Source of the DNA: Arachnomyces sp. PD_36
Taxonomy: Eukaryota > Ascomycota > Eurotiomycetes > Onygenales > Arachnomycetaceae
Length of the DNA stretch: 64,000 nt
Assembly (NCBI GenBank): GCA_032988195.1
Contig: JANTQE010000017.1
Location: 496,001-560,000, forward strand
Direction of reading: 5' to 3'
Shown: positions 47,237 to 58,043 of the stretch, piece by piece
Position numbering within the stretch: position 1 is the first letter of the stretch
Layout of the letters: each line of letters begins with the position of its first letter
Notes under the pieces: model-generated
Told to the model about the DNA's origin: nothing
What the model saw: the letters and a program-made list of their open reading frames with translations, nothing else
The model's database searches: none
Translations under genes and position numbers: made by a program

Positions 47237-47602
47237 TAAGACTGCTTGCTGTCAAAACTTCATAAACTAAAAATATCTTTGATGAAAGAGAATATCCTTT
47301 ATGCATCCACTGCAAAATCAAACGTTCCCACAGTTCAGGAGAATTTGCATGATGCCGAAATAACATCCCCTACGCAAGGCGAATCCGACCCTGTGAGATA
47401 TGGCTCATGCAGCGTGTTGCAAAAACAACCGATTGCGGGGTCTTATTATTAAGAGACTACGTTTCCAATCAGATTCCCGGTTTAGACGCCTGCAGCATGA
47501 GGCTTGTTAGAAAGGCCCGAATATATCTTTCTTCGAGACCTAAACCTTTGTTATATCCTTTCTTATGTTACGGTTCAACCCAGCGAGATTCGCACCCGGA
47601 TA
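47237..47602. promoter_or_regulatory. divergent promoter of the C2H2-vWA and HeLo/DUF7580-like genes
   Basis: 366 bp (426 bp if the inner Met of the left gene is used) separate the two start codons. Shared regulation is plausible. No specific motif was recognised. Confidence 0.4.
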
Positions 47603-49560
47603 ATGTCAGGGGTTGAAGTCGCTGGCCTGGTTTTGGGGGCCTTTCCCATTATTGTAAATTGCCTCAGCTATTATCGAGATGGCTTTGAGCCGCTAGAAGA
47701 CTTTTGGAACTTCCGGGCGCATTTCATAGCCTTTGAGGATGGCCTTGACCATCAAATGATGAGATATCGAACAACTATGACTCGACTGTTAGATCCGGTT
47801 GTTGCGGATAACGAAACCCTCGATGCGTTAATACACAATGCAGACGACCCTCGTTGGAATGATGAAGACCTAGCCAAATCATTGAAACGGCGCCTGGGTA
47901 AACAATACGACAGGTTTTTTCGGGTTGTCGGAAGAATGAACGAGCTGGTGATCAGTTTGAAAAAGCTTCTGGATATCAACCAAACCCATGTACTTACTCC
48001 AGTCTCCTAGCCGTTTGGTAATGTGCTGACATCTTCTCCAAGATACACTGGGCTAAATCGGGAGACCGGCCGCCGTTGGAATTTCACCTAAAGCGTATTC
48101 GGATAAGCTTCTCAAAACGCAAGAACGTGAAGGTCAAAAAACTTGAAATTCACAATCGAGAACTAGAGAGCATCCTCGGTTGCAGTGATCAAATTATGCC
48201 AATCGGTGAGGCAAGGGCGTTGTCCCGCCCAGTCGTCTTTTACGAAAGATTCCACCAACATGCTTGCGGGTTGTATAATGCTCTGGGACAGCACTGGAAA
48301 TGCACTAGTAGCTGCTGCCGGTCTCACGAAGTCCACATCCTCCTGCGTGCCGAACCGAACGAAGTTCTTGCTGAGGTGACCTTGATGTTTGCTCTAGAGA
48401 TAAATGAGGAAGAGTCGCGGTCAACAGGGTTTCCAACGAAGTTTTCGCGAGAGGTTAATGTGAAGCCAGGCAAAAAGAATGACCGAACTGCATATCTAAC
48501 GGCAATAACGCAAGCCAGCGACCTACAGCAACCTAAAAAGCCACCTGTACCAGGCGAGCATTTGTGTGATAATATAAATGAACAGAAGGGGGCGGGCATC
48601 AACGGAATTTTGTCGAAAGCATCAGAAGAGATGCTGCCTATCAAGAGCGATTCCGGCGTTTGTTCCAAACACGCGAAGCAAGTCCGTTTTGAATCGCCAA
48701 CACCTACGATTACCATCAGCCGAGGAGTCGAAACCCACAGTGCCACTACTGCCACCACTGTCACAGAGGGGAACAATAATGTTTCTTCCCAATGTGCCCC
48801 TGACCTTTGTACCCCCCTACGGAATAGAGGACGCCAGGCTGAGGTTGGAACTATATCCGATAGATTCAACAACAGGTTCGAGCTAGAAGTGGCTGACTCC
48901 TTCGATGCCTCAATGGCGAGAGCGCCGGATGCAGCAAGATTAATCCCCTTACCCGAACTCCTGGACGCATACCGACAAGACAACATCAACCTTACTCGGC
49001 GTCGTCGTTTCGAAATGGCAGCCCATATCGCATCTGCACTGTTCCAGATTCAAATGTCACCATGGGTGCCAGTGAACTGGTCCAAGCAAGACTTCTCCTT
49101 CCTCGCAGACTCAGAAAACATCTACAGTTCCTACCCTTTCGTCTCACGGGCGCTGCCTTCGAGATCCACAAATCCACAAACCCAGACGAGTAGCCTCATC
49201 GAGAAGCCCGTTTCGACTTTCACGGAGGAAGATATACGTACCTCTCTCTTCGCCATTGGGGTGATCATTCTCGAGCTCATTTTTGGTCATAGCATCGAGA
49301 CCTGCAGTTTTCGGCATCAGTACCTCAGTGCTGATAATCGTCCCAATGATCAAACAGATATTAGTACAGCACGGAAGTGGGCACGGAAGGTGCTTGATGA
49401 ATGTGGGGCGGACATCGCGGACGTGGTGAGAAGGTGCTTGGATTGCTCCTTTGGCCCGCGGCCAAGCTTTGAGGACAGGAGGTTCAGAGAGGCAGTATAT
49501 AAATGCGTGGTTGGACCGTTGTTGAATTATTTGTCGGCGTGGCCAAAATACACCCCGTGA
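47603..49560 (+). CDS. fungal HeLo-like/DUF7580-type protein
   Basis: Two exons (47603-47989, 48043-49560) give 634 aa. The N-terminus SGVEVAGLVLGAFPIIVNCL resembles the amphipathic first helix that opens many fungal HeLo-like and DUF7580 proteins; a helical domain continues to about residue 130. A middle part (~130-260) includes a Cys/His patch (HWKCTSSCCRSHEVHILL), followed by a Ser/Thr-rich linker. The C-terminal ~230 residues hold RRRRFEMAAHIASALFQI, PWVPVNWSKQDFSFL, then IRTSLFAIGVIILELIFG and CLDCSFGPRPSFED, which mirror the C-lobe of protein kinases without the catalytic HRD and DFG residues. Members of this group are abundant in filamentous fungi and their function is mostly unknown. 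Links to NLR-type or incompatibility signalling are inference from the N-terminal domain. The donor GTACTT is non-consensus. Confidence 0.68.
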
Positions 49561-50241
49561 TTGTCGGGAGATAGGAGTTTAACGAATTGGAATGAAAGCA
49601 GGCGCCTCAATTTTATCATCGACCAAGCAATAAGACCTCGTTTTAACATATTCCTGCCAAAAACACGTTCCATTATCGTGATATTCTCGGCCCAGAAAAG
49701 GACCTCGATACCGCATGAAACATCTTCTTAACCGTTCGAGAAATCAACGAGAATTGTTGGAGATTCCATTGCGCCTTATTCGTAGAGAGCAACAAGAAGA
49801 TCACCCTAGTGCCAGTGTCGCCTCCACCCATCTGCAAGGCTGCTGGGCGGCTTGAATCTTGCAAAAATGAGTGGAGGAAGTGCGTTATGCGTGTTGAACA
49901 TGGGATGTGGTTGAGCCAGCGAATCAGAACGAAATAGGGCCAGTTGATGTCACATGACTACCTCTTATGCCCTTCAACCTTTGGGGACAGGTAACCCTTT
50001 CCTCTAATGTCCCCTTCAACAACCCAAGCCCTCGAGGTCGTGGACTCCTGCAAAAAGGTGATTATATTGATGCGATAAGTAAAAATCTCTTATGGGAGCT
50101 GTGCGGTTTTTAACATGGCCCATTGCTGCTACTCCTGTTTGAATTCCTCCCAATGGTAGAGCTTCTGGACTAATTCCGCGTTTTCTATCCCATGCAGGTA
50201 GCTCTCTATCCGAGTAACTCTCCATAGCTACTGCCGAAAAG
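49561..50241. other. intergenic, no supported gene
   Basis: 681 bp between two plus-strand genes. No ORF with recognisable content. The segment before 50242 is presumed promoter. Confidence 0.4.
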
Positions 50242-51204
50242 ATGTCCGACGACTCCCTCGCAGTAGGGGACTCGTTCCCGACCATGAAAGAGGCCCGACA
50301 GAAACTCCAGCGCCACATGGAAAAGGAAGGAATCCCGTATAAAGTCAAAAAAGCAGAAGCATCCCGCTACATCGCAGTATGCCGCAGCGACGACCAATGC
50401 GATTTTTATCTCCGCCTCTATTGGCGCGTAAGGGATCAAATGGCTGCTGTCTCAACGTATAGACGACATACATGTGCCGCTGCGCAGGTCCTGGCCCAGG
50501 CGCAACAACCCCAGGAACCTCCACCTCCTCCCGCACCACCTTCCCCTCCACCCGTTATCCCCGATCCCTTCCCGTTTAACGTGGGAGACACGTTCCCGAC
50601 CCTCAAGGAAGCGCAGCAAGCTCTCCTCCGGCACATGATCCATCATAAACTCTCCTATCGCGTCAAGAAATGCGAAGCAACGCGCTTCATTGCAACGTGT
50701 CGTGGAGGCGACGCGTGCACATTCTACGTTCGCATATCCTGGCGAAATAGAGGGCAGAATGCCGCAGTCTCAACGTATAGGCCACATACCTGCAATCCTG
50801 CGACTCATGAAAAGTGGCCAGCTACATCGTCCGTCAAGTATCTATCCGAAAAGCATCTCGCCGCGTTCAACGTGAACCCGAACCTGAGGCCTGCGGATAT
50901 TAGGAAACTGGAGATGCAGGAGGGGAATAAAGTTACATTTAAGCAGGCGTGGAGGACATTGAAGTGCGTGAAGCAGGACCTGGGGTTGGAGGAACCTCCG
51001 CCGCCGAGAAAGTCGAGGGCGGAGATGGCGAGGGAGAGGATGGCGAGGAATAAAGAGAAGGGGGAGAGGAAGGAGGAGGAGAAGGGAGAGGAGAAGGGAG
51101 AGGAGAAGGGGGAAGAGAATAAGGATGCGATGGAGACGGATGCGGATGAGAAGGTGGATCAGGCTCTTGCTGAGATATTGAAGGCGGCGGTGGAGAAAGA
51201 GTAG
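50242..51204 (+). CDS. protein with two tandem MULE/WRKY-GCM1-type zinc modules
   Basis: Intronless ORF of 320 aa. Residues 8-78 and 114-184 are a clear internal duplication: each begins VGD[ST]FPT[ML]KEA and ends AVSTYR.HTC. The spacing of metal ligands is identical, C-x5-C-x22-H-x-C (Cys47, Cys53, His76, Cys78; Cys153, Cys159, His182, Cys184), offset by 106 residues. This pattern matches the DNA-binding domain of Mutator-like (MULE/FAR1) transposases and the WRKY-GCM1 superfamily. A Pro-rich linker joins the modules. After them come ~60 residues with FKQAWRTLKCVKQDL and a basic/acidic C-terminus with repeated EKGEE units. No DDE transposase core is present here or in flanking DNA. A domesticated DNA-binding protein is the simplest reading; the family call is by pattern, not search. 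Confidence 0.7.
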   Translation: MSDDSLAVGDSFPTMKEARQKLQRHMEKEGIPYKVKKAEASRYIAVCRSDDQCDFYLRLYWRVRDQMAAVSTYRRHTCAAAQVLAQAQQPQEPPPPPAPPSPPPVIPDPFPFNVGDTFPTLKEAQQALLRHMIHHKLSYRVKKCEATRFIATCRGGDACTFYVRISWRNRGQNAAVSTYRPHTCNPATHEKWPATSSVKYLSEKHLAAFNVNPNLRPADIRKLEMQEGNKVTFKQAWRTLKCVKQDLGLEEPPPPRKSRAEMARERMARNKEKGERKEEEKGEEKGEEKGEENKDAMETDADEKVDQALAEILKAAVEKE

Positions 51205-51589
51205 GGAACTAAGTGGGGTGTCGGAGTCGGAGTACTTGTTTTTATTTGTATGATGTGAGATACCCAGGTCGGATTATGTATGGATAGTCGTGTCAGTTCC
51301 TTTTTATCTTTCTTTATATAGGGAGGAGAGAGCTCCTTAATCGAAATTTTGTTTAATGATTTATATGGGATGGGCAATGGTTAACAGCAATGGAAAAATA
51401 CACGAAGTGACAGCAAGGGTATTGTGTGTAATTGTATATCGTACAGCATCAGGACCTTCCTGCTGCACTTCAGGCTAACTATTATACAGATGGGGTATCA
51501 ATCCATCATGGTGATGCATGGGTGCCACAGAGCTCCTCATCGAGGCGCATGGCCAGCAAACCATATCGAGGACGTACGACGGGGGCCGC
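51205..51589. other. convergent intergenic region
   Basis: 385 bp between the 3' ends of the tandem zinc-module gene and the uL29m gene. Contains TTTTTATTTGTATG-type AT-rich sequence compatible with polyadenylation. No gene. Confidence 0.45.
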
Positions 51590-52535
51590 CTAGGTGAACT
51601 TCTCTTCCTCCTGAATCTCTTCGGCATCAGGACGATATCCTTGGTTGTAAAGTTCTCTCGCCTCTGTCCAAGCGTAATATCTTTCGCGAAGAACGTGCTT
51701 GATCGCCTTCTGGGTGACTCTGACCTACAAGTTGAGATGAACGTCAGCTATTTTCCAATGCCATCTCAAAATGAATAAACAATTGACTTAGGTGTTGACG
51801 GAAGTATGGCTCAGATAAGTTCAGTAAAGCAATATCATTGCTAGTGGGCTTAAGCGGTCCCAAGAGCAGTCATATCGGCGAGTGAAAATTTTTCATCATA
51901 GACATAATGTGGAAGCAGGTAGGTAGCAATGAAAGGATGATTCTTACCGTCTCGTCCCGGTGATTAGCTTCGTATTCTCCGTAACCAGCTTGCAGACGTT
52001 CTCTTTCCGAGTTGGATGTTGCTATTCGGTTCCTTTCCTTGACGCACACCCACCAGAGCGAGTAGAGGTCATCCCAGGACTTCTGCCGGAGCTCCTCGAT
52101 AGTCCATGAGCGGCCTACGCAGCATCAAATTAGCCAACTGCCTAAGATGTTGTATCATAAGGTAGGGTGCAGCAACATACCATGAGAATGCTCGTCAGCT
52201 GGGGGAATCAATGCAGATTTGTCGTCACCGAAGAACCCCCATAGGCCATGGTTCGGGGTGGTCTCACGCTTCTCTGGGTTTTCAACAGGGCGCGGGAGAG
52301 GATGCTTGGAGACTAGGAGAGGTCGTCGAGGGCCTGTCCTGTGGATAGCCGACACGCCTCGTAGCTTGCTCTTCTCACGAGCAGCGACGGCATGGGTGGT
52401 GGAAAATCTTGAGGTTTGTATTGAGGAGGATATTAACGGGAAGTGTAAAGCTGGAGCAAGGAAAGGAGGAGGCAATTCGACCCGCGAGGAAGCCCCATAT
52501 TGGTGAAGAACTTTGGAAACTGATTGTCGAGACAT
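51590..52535 (-). CDS. MRPL4: mitochondrial large-subunit ribosomal protein uL29m
   Basis: Component of the mitochondrial 54S large subunit near the polypeptide exit. Three exons (52535-52181, 52114-51948, 51724-51590) join in frame to 218 aa. The N-terminal ~50 residues are rich in Ser, Arg and hydrophobics and lack acidic residues early on, fitting a mitochondrial presequence. The conserved core starts at DHGLW-like NHGLWGFF, then GRSWTIEELRQKSWDDLYSLWWVCVKERNRI, the MRP-L47/uL29m signature. The last exon carries VRVTQKAIKHVLRERYYAW, also typical. A TCACGTGA site lies 118 bp upstream of the start; CACGTG sites occur at yeast respiratory and mitochondrial-translation genes, so this may be regulatory. 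Confidence 0.9.
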
Positions 52536-53639
52536 TTGGAAGTGGGAGACGGGGGGGAGATGGAGGATTCTTATAAGAAAAGAAATTGAGGAAGAGAAAA
52601 ACTTTCGGTGACCATTTTCTCTTTCGCCAAATGGCGCTAGCGGGAAGCGAGATCACGTGATAATATCATCGTGTTCCTGGAGGCTGAAGCCACAAGCGGA
52701 GAAGAACCACCACGGATTTCCCTCTCAGATTGAGTCTCTTGAGTCTCTCGCCGATGAGCTTCTTGAGCTTGTTAATTCTAACAGCTAATCGAGGGCGGAA
52801 ACCACAGAGACTTTTAGAAATCGTAGAAACACACTATCAAATGTTTCCGTTCATACGTATGTCGAGTGACTAATGTATTTCCTCCCTTTCATCCCAGTAC
52901 GAGTCCAACAGGGATGACTTCGAATAATATAAAAAATTTCCCACAATCCCGCATCTTCCTGTTGCCCATTGGGAGCTGTCAAAGCGAAGGACCTGAGGGA
53001 AACAAACTCGACCCACATGAGACGTATCGGCCGATGTCACCCTCCCCCTTCGGTCACCGCGCAGCAGTGCTCTGCTTCGATCTCTCCCTCTACCCACCGA
53101 TCTAAGTCGGTGGAAGGATGCGCAATCCTCCCGCCCTTCCAGAGATATTCCATCAAATATTTCCGGGGAATATCCAGCTCAATCGCCCAGAGGATAATGC
53201 CTCTCAACATCGGATACTCGTCAGCCTATCCAAGCTCATAGATCAGGGCGAAAGACCACATCCCCTTTCCAACCGGATCATAGCCCATTTGATATCTGCA
53301 TCCTCTTCCAACCCATCACCTCGTAGTGTAGAGAGTAGCACAGCAATGTTCCTTCCCTTCCTCAGTCATAAGGCTGAAAGCTTTGTCTCGTGACCTGGAA
53401 GACATGGTCCGTGCATCTTGGAGACACAGCAAGCGCGCGCCTGTTCAGCGCTTAATGGAATCTCCACCAACTTCTCCGAAAGAGAAACACCCATCCATTA
53501 TCTTTCCTTTCCTCTCTGAAGTGTTCGCACAGGCAACTTCTCTCTCCTCTTCGAACAATTTCTCTTTCCTCCATATGTTCCTTCTATCTTGAACCTCCTT
53601 TCTTCCACCCGATCGTTCTCGTTAGAGAGACACCGCAAT
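52536..53639. other. divergent intergenic region uL29m/NOT2
   Basis: 1.1 kb upstream of both genes. Contains the TCACGTGA site at 52653-52660. The NOT2-proximal part (from ~53390) is CT-rich and is probably its 5' UTR and promoter. ORFs on both strands lack recognisable content. Confidence 0.45.
52653..52660. promoter_or_regulatory. TCACGTGA E-box-type palindrome
   Basis: Exact palindrome 118 bp upstream of the uL29m start codon and outside any ORF, a position typical for a promoter element. Part of ATCACGTGAT, as upstream of SMC2. Confidence 0.5.
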
Positions 53640-56129
53640 ATGAATAGACAAGGTTCGTTCATTCCTTAGCTTGCATGCTTTCCGTCACTCCTGCGCAACC
53701 CCGCTGTCACAGCTTCTTTCACGCGGAAAGGCGACGCGATTATCTCACGAGAGTCTCGCGACAACCGTGTTATAATTGACCATGTCCACCGCAACTTGGC
53801 ACAATGCCCACTCTGTCCGAGCTCGTTCCAAACTCGCGAGAGCTATGCGACAACACTTGCATGATGACATGGGCAGAAGTCGTCGCGACACCATCAGCAG
53901 AACCAAGTCCAAAGAAAATCACTGACTCTTCCAACGATGGCACAGGTCCGGGCCCACAGGCGTTACGCGGCGGTGGCATGTCTGGTTTCCCCTCCCAGCA
54001 GCAACAACAACAACAACAGCAGCAGCAACAGCAGCAACAGTCCCAAGCTCGCAATGCCTCCATACCTCCCTCACGTCTGCCAAATGGTAAACTCGGTGTG
54101 TTTTCCTTCCGTAAACCGAATATAAGATAGATACAATTAGCAGGTGTTAATTTGTACCTGGGTTCTCAGGTTCCGGTGCGAACTGGGGTTTCAACCTACC
54201 TATAGGTGGTGCTCCAGGCTTGCAAAGTAGCCAGCAGAGGAACGTTGGGTCAATGGGAAGCTTCGCGCAGAGTATAGGTGGATCTCAATCAGCAACCCCT
54301 CTAGATTTATCGTGAGTTTTATTCTTTCTTTCAACACCCCACCACCAAACAACCACCTTCGACAAACATCACTTGGTTATTGCTCGACACCATGCCTAGA
54401 GGCGGGCGGTATTACCGCAGGGAACCGCGAAAAGCTACAGGAAGGCAGCTAACGATAGATCTCTCTTCTGAAAGTGAATTCCCATCGCTGTCGGGAGCTC
54501 CGCAGCAGCCCCAGTCTCAGAACCCGGGAGCTGCCTGGGTCAACTCAAGTCAACGCGCAGCACAACCGAACCCCATACAGAGGCAGCAACCTCAGCAACC
54601 AGTCACCTCTCAAGCACCTTCTCGAGCCTCGCAAACCCAACCCCATCAATCGCAACCTCAAACTCAGCCTACACACGATGACCTATTTCCTTCCGGTTCT
54701 CAATTTGCAAACCAGCTGGATGACTTCCGGAGCGGAGGCCAAGGGATTAGCGGTCAGCTTGCCAGCAGCAGCCAGCCACAGACCGGCAGTATTGACGAAT
54801 TCCCACCTCTAGGACGCAATGCTACGGCAGAGCTCAACCAGGAAAGAAGGGAGGGCCTACTGCAGAACACGGGTTTCGGGAGCTATGGTGGTACTATGGG
54901 TTTCTCGGGCTTGAGCCAGAACCAGTCGGCACAAGGCCGAAGCTTACTTGGAAACTCCATGAATGGACAACCGGAGGGTGGCAGGATCGTGTCGCCAGCT
55001 GCTGGAGGGTCAGGAGGTGAGCAGTAACACATAATACAAATGTTTGTTGACTACGCTAATATCTTCAGGTATTTCAGCGTCTCGTTCGCCTATCAGCCAT
55101 GGGCAAAATGGCATGTTAGGTCAAGATAAAGAAGTAAGTCGACCCTGGAACAGTTCCAGGTTGATCTCACTAACATTATTCCAGGATCTCTCCGGGCAGG
55201 CGTCTATGGTCGGAAGCCAACGAGGCATCCTCCCCGAAGCCTACGCCGACCAGCAAAAAGGTCAAACCCAGTTGCCACAGATGCAATCACGTCAACAACA
55301 AGGTGGAGCATTTCCTTCAGAGCCCGAACAGACGGCGACCACGCAAAGCGCTGAGCAACCGCCTCTATCGCAAATGAGTGATCTCGACCGTTTTGGTCTG
55401 GCAGGGCTATTAAGAATGATTCATAGCGAGAGTCCAGATGTCGCCAGTCTTGCCGTCGGGCAAGATCTGATGACCTTAGGTCTAGATCTAAACTCTCCCG
55501 AGTAAGAACATCTCTCGCCTCAAACTACTTTAAGCCTTTGCTAACTGCGCAATATCTCAGACCCCTCCATCCCACCTTCGCATCCCCTTTTGTCTCTTCC
55601 ATGAACTCAGTACCCCTCGAACCTGACTTCAGCCTTCCCCCCTGCTACAATGTTGCCAACGTCCATCCACTCCAGGCCCGTATCCCCAGTTTCAGCGACG
55701 AAACTCTCTTCTACATATTCTACACAATGCCTCGCGACGTGATGCAGGAACTGGTAGCGGAGGAGTTGATGGGTCGGAAATGGCGATATCATAAGATCGA
55801 GCGCTGTTGGTTAACGAGGGATGAAACATACCCTGGTCCCGTGGATGTGGAGAGAGGCGTGAGTGAGCGCGGCGTGTATCTATGGTGGGATGCTGGCAGC
55901 TGGAAGAAGGTCAGGGTAAGTCAACCGTCCATCTCATCCCCTTTTCCGACCCGCTTTCAACCCTTTGCATTCTCCATATCCGCATATCCTCGAATGAATA
56001 CTCGCTAACAAGCTATATCGTCTTTTCCAGCGTGAGTTTTTACTTCGCTATGAGGATTTGGACAGTCGTCTTGATCCCAACAGGAACTTCACGCGTGGCG
56101 CCGGTTTCCCAACCCAAGCTTCGGCGTAG
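53640..56129 (+). CDS. NOT2: CCR4-NOT complex subunit NOT2
   Basis: Structural subunit of the CCR4-NOT deadenylase, pairing with NOT3/5 on the NOT1 scaffold for mRNA decay and repression. Eight exons (53640-53652, 53946-54095, 54170-54311, 54475-55016, 55069-55133, 55185-55501, 55561-55915, 56031-56129) are frame-consistent and give 560 aa. The first exon is only 13 nt (Met-Asn-Arg-Gln plus one base), followed by a 293-nt intron. Landmarks are MNRQGPGPQALRGGGM, a run of 15 Gln (53996-54040), LDLSEFPSLSGAPQ, the FPSLG-like EFPPLGRN motif and SDLDRFGLAGLLRMI. The C-terminal NOT-box (last ~120 residues) has ETLFYIFYTMPRDVMQELVAEEL and RKWRYHKIERCWLTRD. The NOT-box is strong; the tiny first exon rests on resemblance to other fungal NOT2 starts. 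Confidence 0.92.
53996..54040 (+). repeat. CAG/CAA polyglutamine tract
   Basis: Fifteen consecutive CAG/CAA codons near the NOT2 N-terminus. Mixed codons suggest selection at the protein level or slow slippage. Confidence 0.9.
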
Positions 56130-57116
56130 TTCACATCACCATACATATACTGGTAGGCATCTTTTGCGGTGGATATGGAGCATTTAGGCTTTCTCATAAT
56201 TACACCCTTTTGTAGCATTAGCAGCAACTGCAGCAACCGCTTAGTGCGGATAGGTAGCCTAAATACCAGAATAATACCTTCACCGGTCTCTTCCTTTTCT
56301 TGTTACTACTCTCTGTGTTGAACTTCTCATATCTCTTGACTGACTTTTCAAACAGCGCCTGAAATCTGCCCCGCCTATCGGCAAGAACGTCGACGAGGAA
56401 ACAATTAACTTGGAATCAATGCCACTCCTAGTTCATTGGTGCTTTGACGGAGATGGTTTGAGCTTCGTTCTATAGAGCTGCAGTTGGCATGCTTGCTGAC
56501 TTCTTTGTTCTTGACAAAGAAACTTCTAGGCAGGACTCAGAGTACTTTGCAAAGTATGCCTCCTCTTTTAGTTATCCTAAAGTTCTTTCATAGCTTTTGA
56601 TCAAGATGCAATGCTGATCACCTTTGTGGAATAGGCATGCTGGAAGGTCTGCCGTCAATGTCTCTGATGCCATGCTCCTGGCATGCCGGAATGAGGGCCT
56701 TGAGTCTATTCTACGAGCATTCATTGAAGATGAGTGAGATTTATATCCGCTTGCAAACAGCATGCCATGACAACGCTGGTGAATGGGAGTGAGCTTTTCC
56801 TTATGCAGCCACAGGAGTCCCCCTTTGTTTCTTTGCGTAATTCCATTTCTTACATTGGTTTGTGTCATTCACTGTGCTGCTTCAACCATAATAAATGTCT
56901 CAATCCCAGTCATGCACAACTCCTTGACTTGTTTGCTTTCCAAAGACTCAGTGTCTAGCCTTACAGCTCCTTTCGTTCCACCAGCGCTGCTTTCTCCTCC
57001 TAAGCTAAGTGTGACTTCAAGCTATATAAGTCACTGCCCTGTCAGAATTGGTAAGAACACACTCCCATTCTTCATCAGATTTCACCATCCATCTGAGTAA
57101 CCAGATAACCTGCGAC
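56130..57116. other. intergenic, no supported gene
   Basis: 987 bp between NOT2 and the next plus-strand gene. A minus-strand ORF of 98 codons (56572-56868) has no recognised domain. T/C-rich stretches upstream of 57117 fit a promoter. Confidence 0.4.
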
Positions 57117-58043
57117 ATGGCTAATCTCATCTGGGAAGTGAAGAAGCTACCTAAGGATTCTGGTCTCCTGCTTCTCCGGCCAGACGCGTTCTTAAAGCAT
57201 CCTTCCCTTCAAAAATCTCTCCACGGAAGAGATACCCTCCTCCGATTATCCCCAGATATGGATAAACTCTTCCTCGACCCCAAGCCCAAAGATTCCGACC
57301 AGTCCATGGCAGAATACTGCAAGCGCAATGAAACTTTGCTCCCAGAAGATCGACAGAAAGTCCACGTCGGCACCAATTTCGAAAGCACTCTGGAGAAATT
57401 TCTCTCGAAACTTGGGAAAATTGATGTACGACTAACCCACCCCGCCCCGGACTAACTTGAGTTCTACAAGTGCGCTAATCTATTTCATTCTACAAAGGAG
57501 TCGGAGCAGAAGCTACTGGATAGGGTAGAAGCCGCCTTGGCAGAAATCCAAGAGCTGAAGGAAGAGCTGGGCGACGTGCGGAGAAATTTGGCTGTATCCC
57601 AACAGTCACAATTCAAACTCTACAGTGCGAATTTGCTGATGAAGATGGTGGACGAGATTTATTCCCGGAAGAGCCAGAGGTTCCCAAGTCCCTCAGACGG
57701 TTACCGACGCTATACAATGGCATCAGAGTTGATCGGTCGAGATGACTTCGAAGGCTGTCATGGTATTCATCTTAAATACCACGATGAGTTACGCCGTCTT
57801 CCCAAGGTGTGCCCTACTTTGAAGATTATTGGACATTATAGTACCCGATTAGCTAACTTCAACCAGCGGATTGCAGAGCGAAACGCTGCAGCTCACGACA
57901 CGGAATATGAGTTCGCTGAATTGCTTTTATCCACCCGAAACAAGGATCCGGGTCGTTACGAGTTCTGGAGCGGGTTGTACCCGTTCTGCTTTGGAAAGAC
58001 CGTGGAGGAGATAGCGGCGCAAGGGAATGAGGCAGACCACTAG
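57117..58043 (+). CDS. unrecognised protein with a central coiled coil
   Basis: Two exons (57117-57425, 57498-58043), phase 0 junction, 284 aa. I do not recognise the family. The N-terminal ~100 residues are globular-looking and charged (MANLIWEVKKLPKDSGLLLL at the start). Residues ~103-130 (ESEQKLLDRVEAALAEIQEL and onward) form a short coiled coil across the splice site. The C-terminal half is helical with SANLLMKMVDEIYSRKSQRF, HLKYHDELRRLPKV, RLANFNQRIAERNAAAH and a final FWSGLYPFCFGKTVEEIA segment. No signal peptide, membrane helix or catalytic motif is visible. The RIAERNAAAHD segment recalls the end of fungal coiled-coil proteins of unknown function. The gene is supported by the long ORFs and the consistent intron. 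Confidence 0.6.

Noticed and set aside
53804..54130. ORF start at 53804 as an alternative NOT2 N-terminus
   Set aside because: The 13-nt exon at 53640 spliced to 53946 restores the expected fungal NOT2 start and phase; the stretch 53804-53945 reads as intron.
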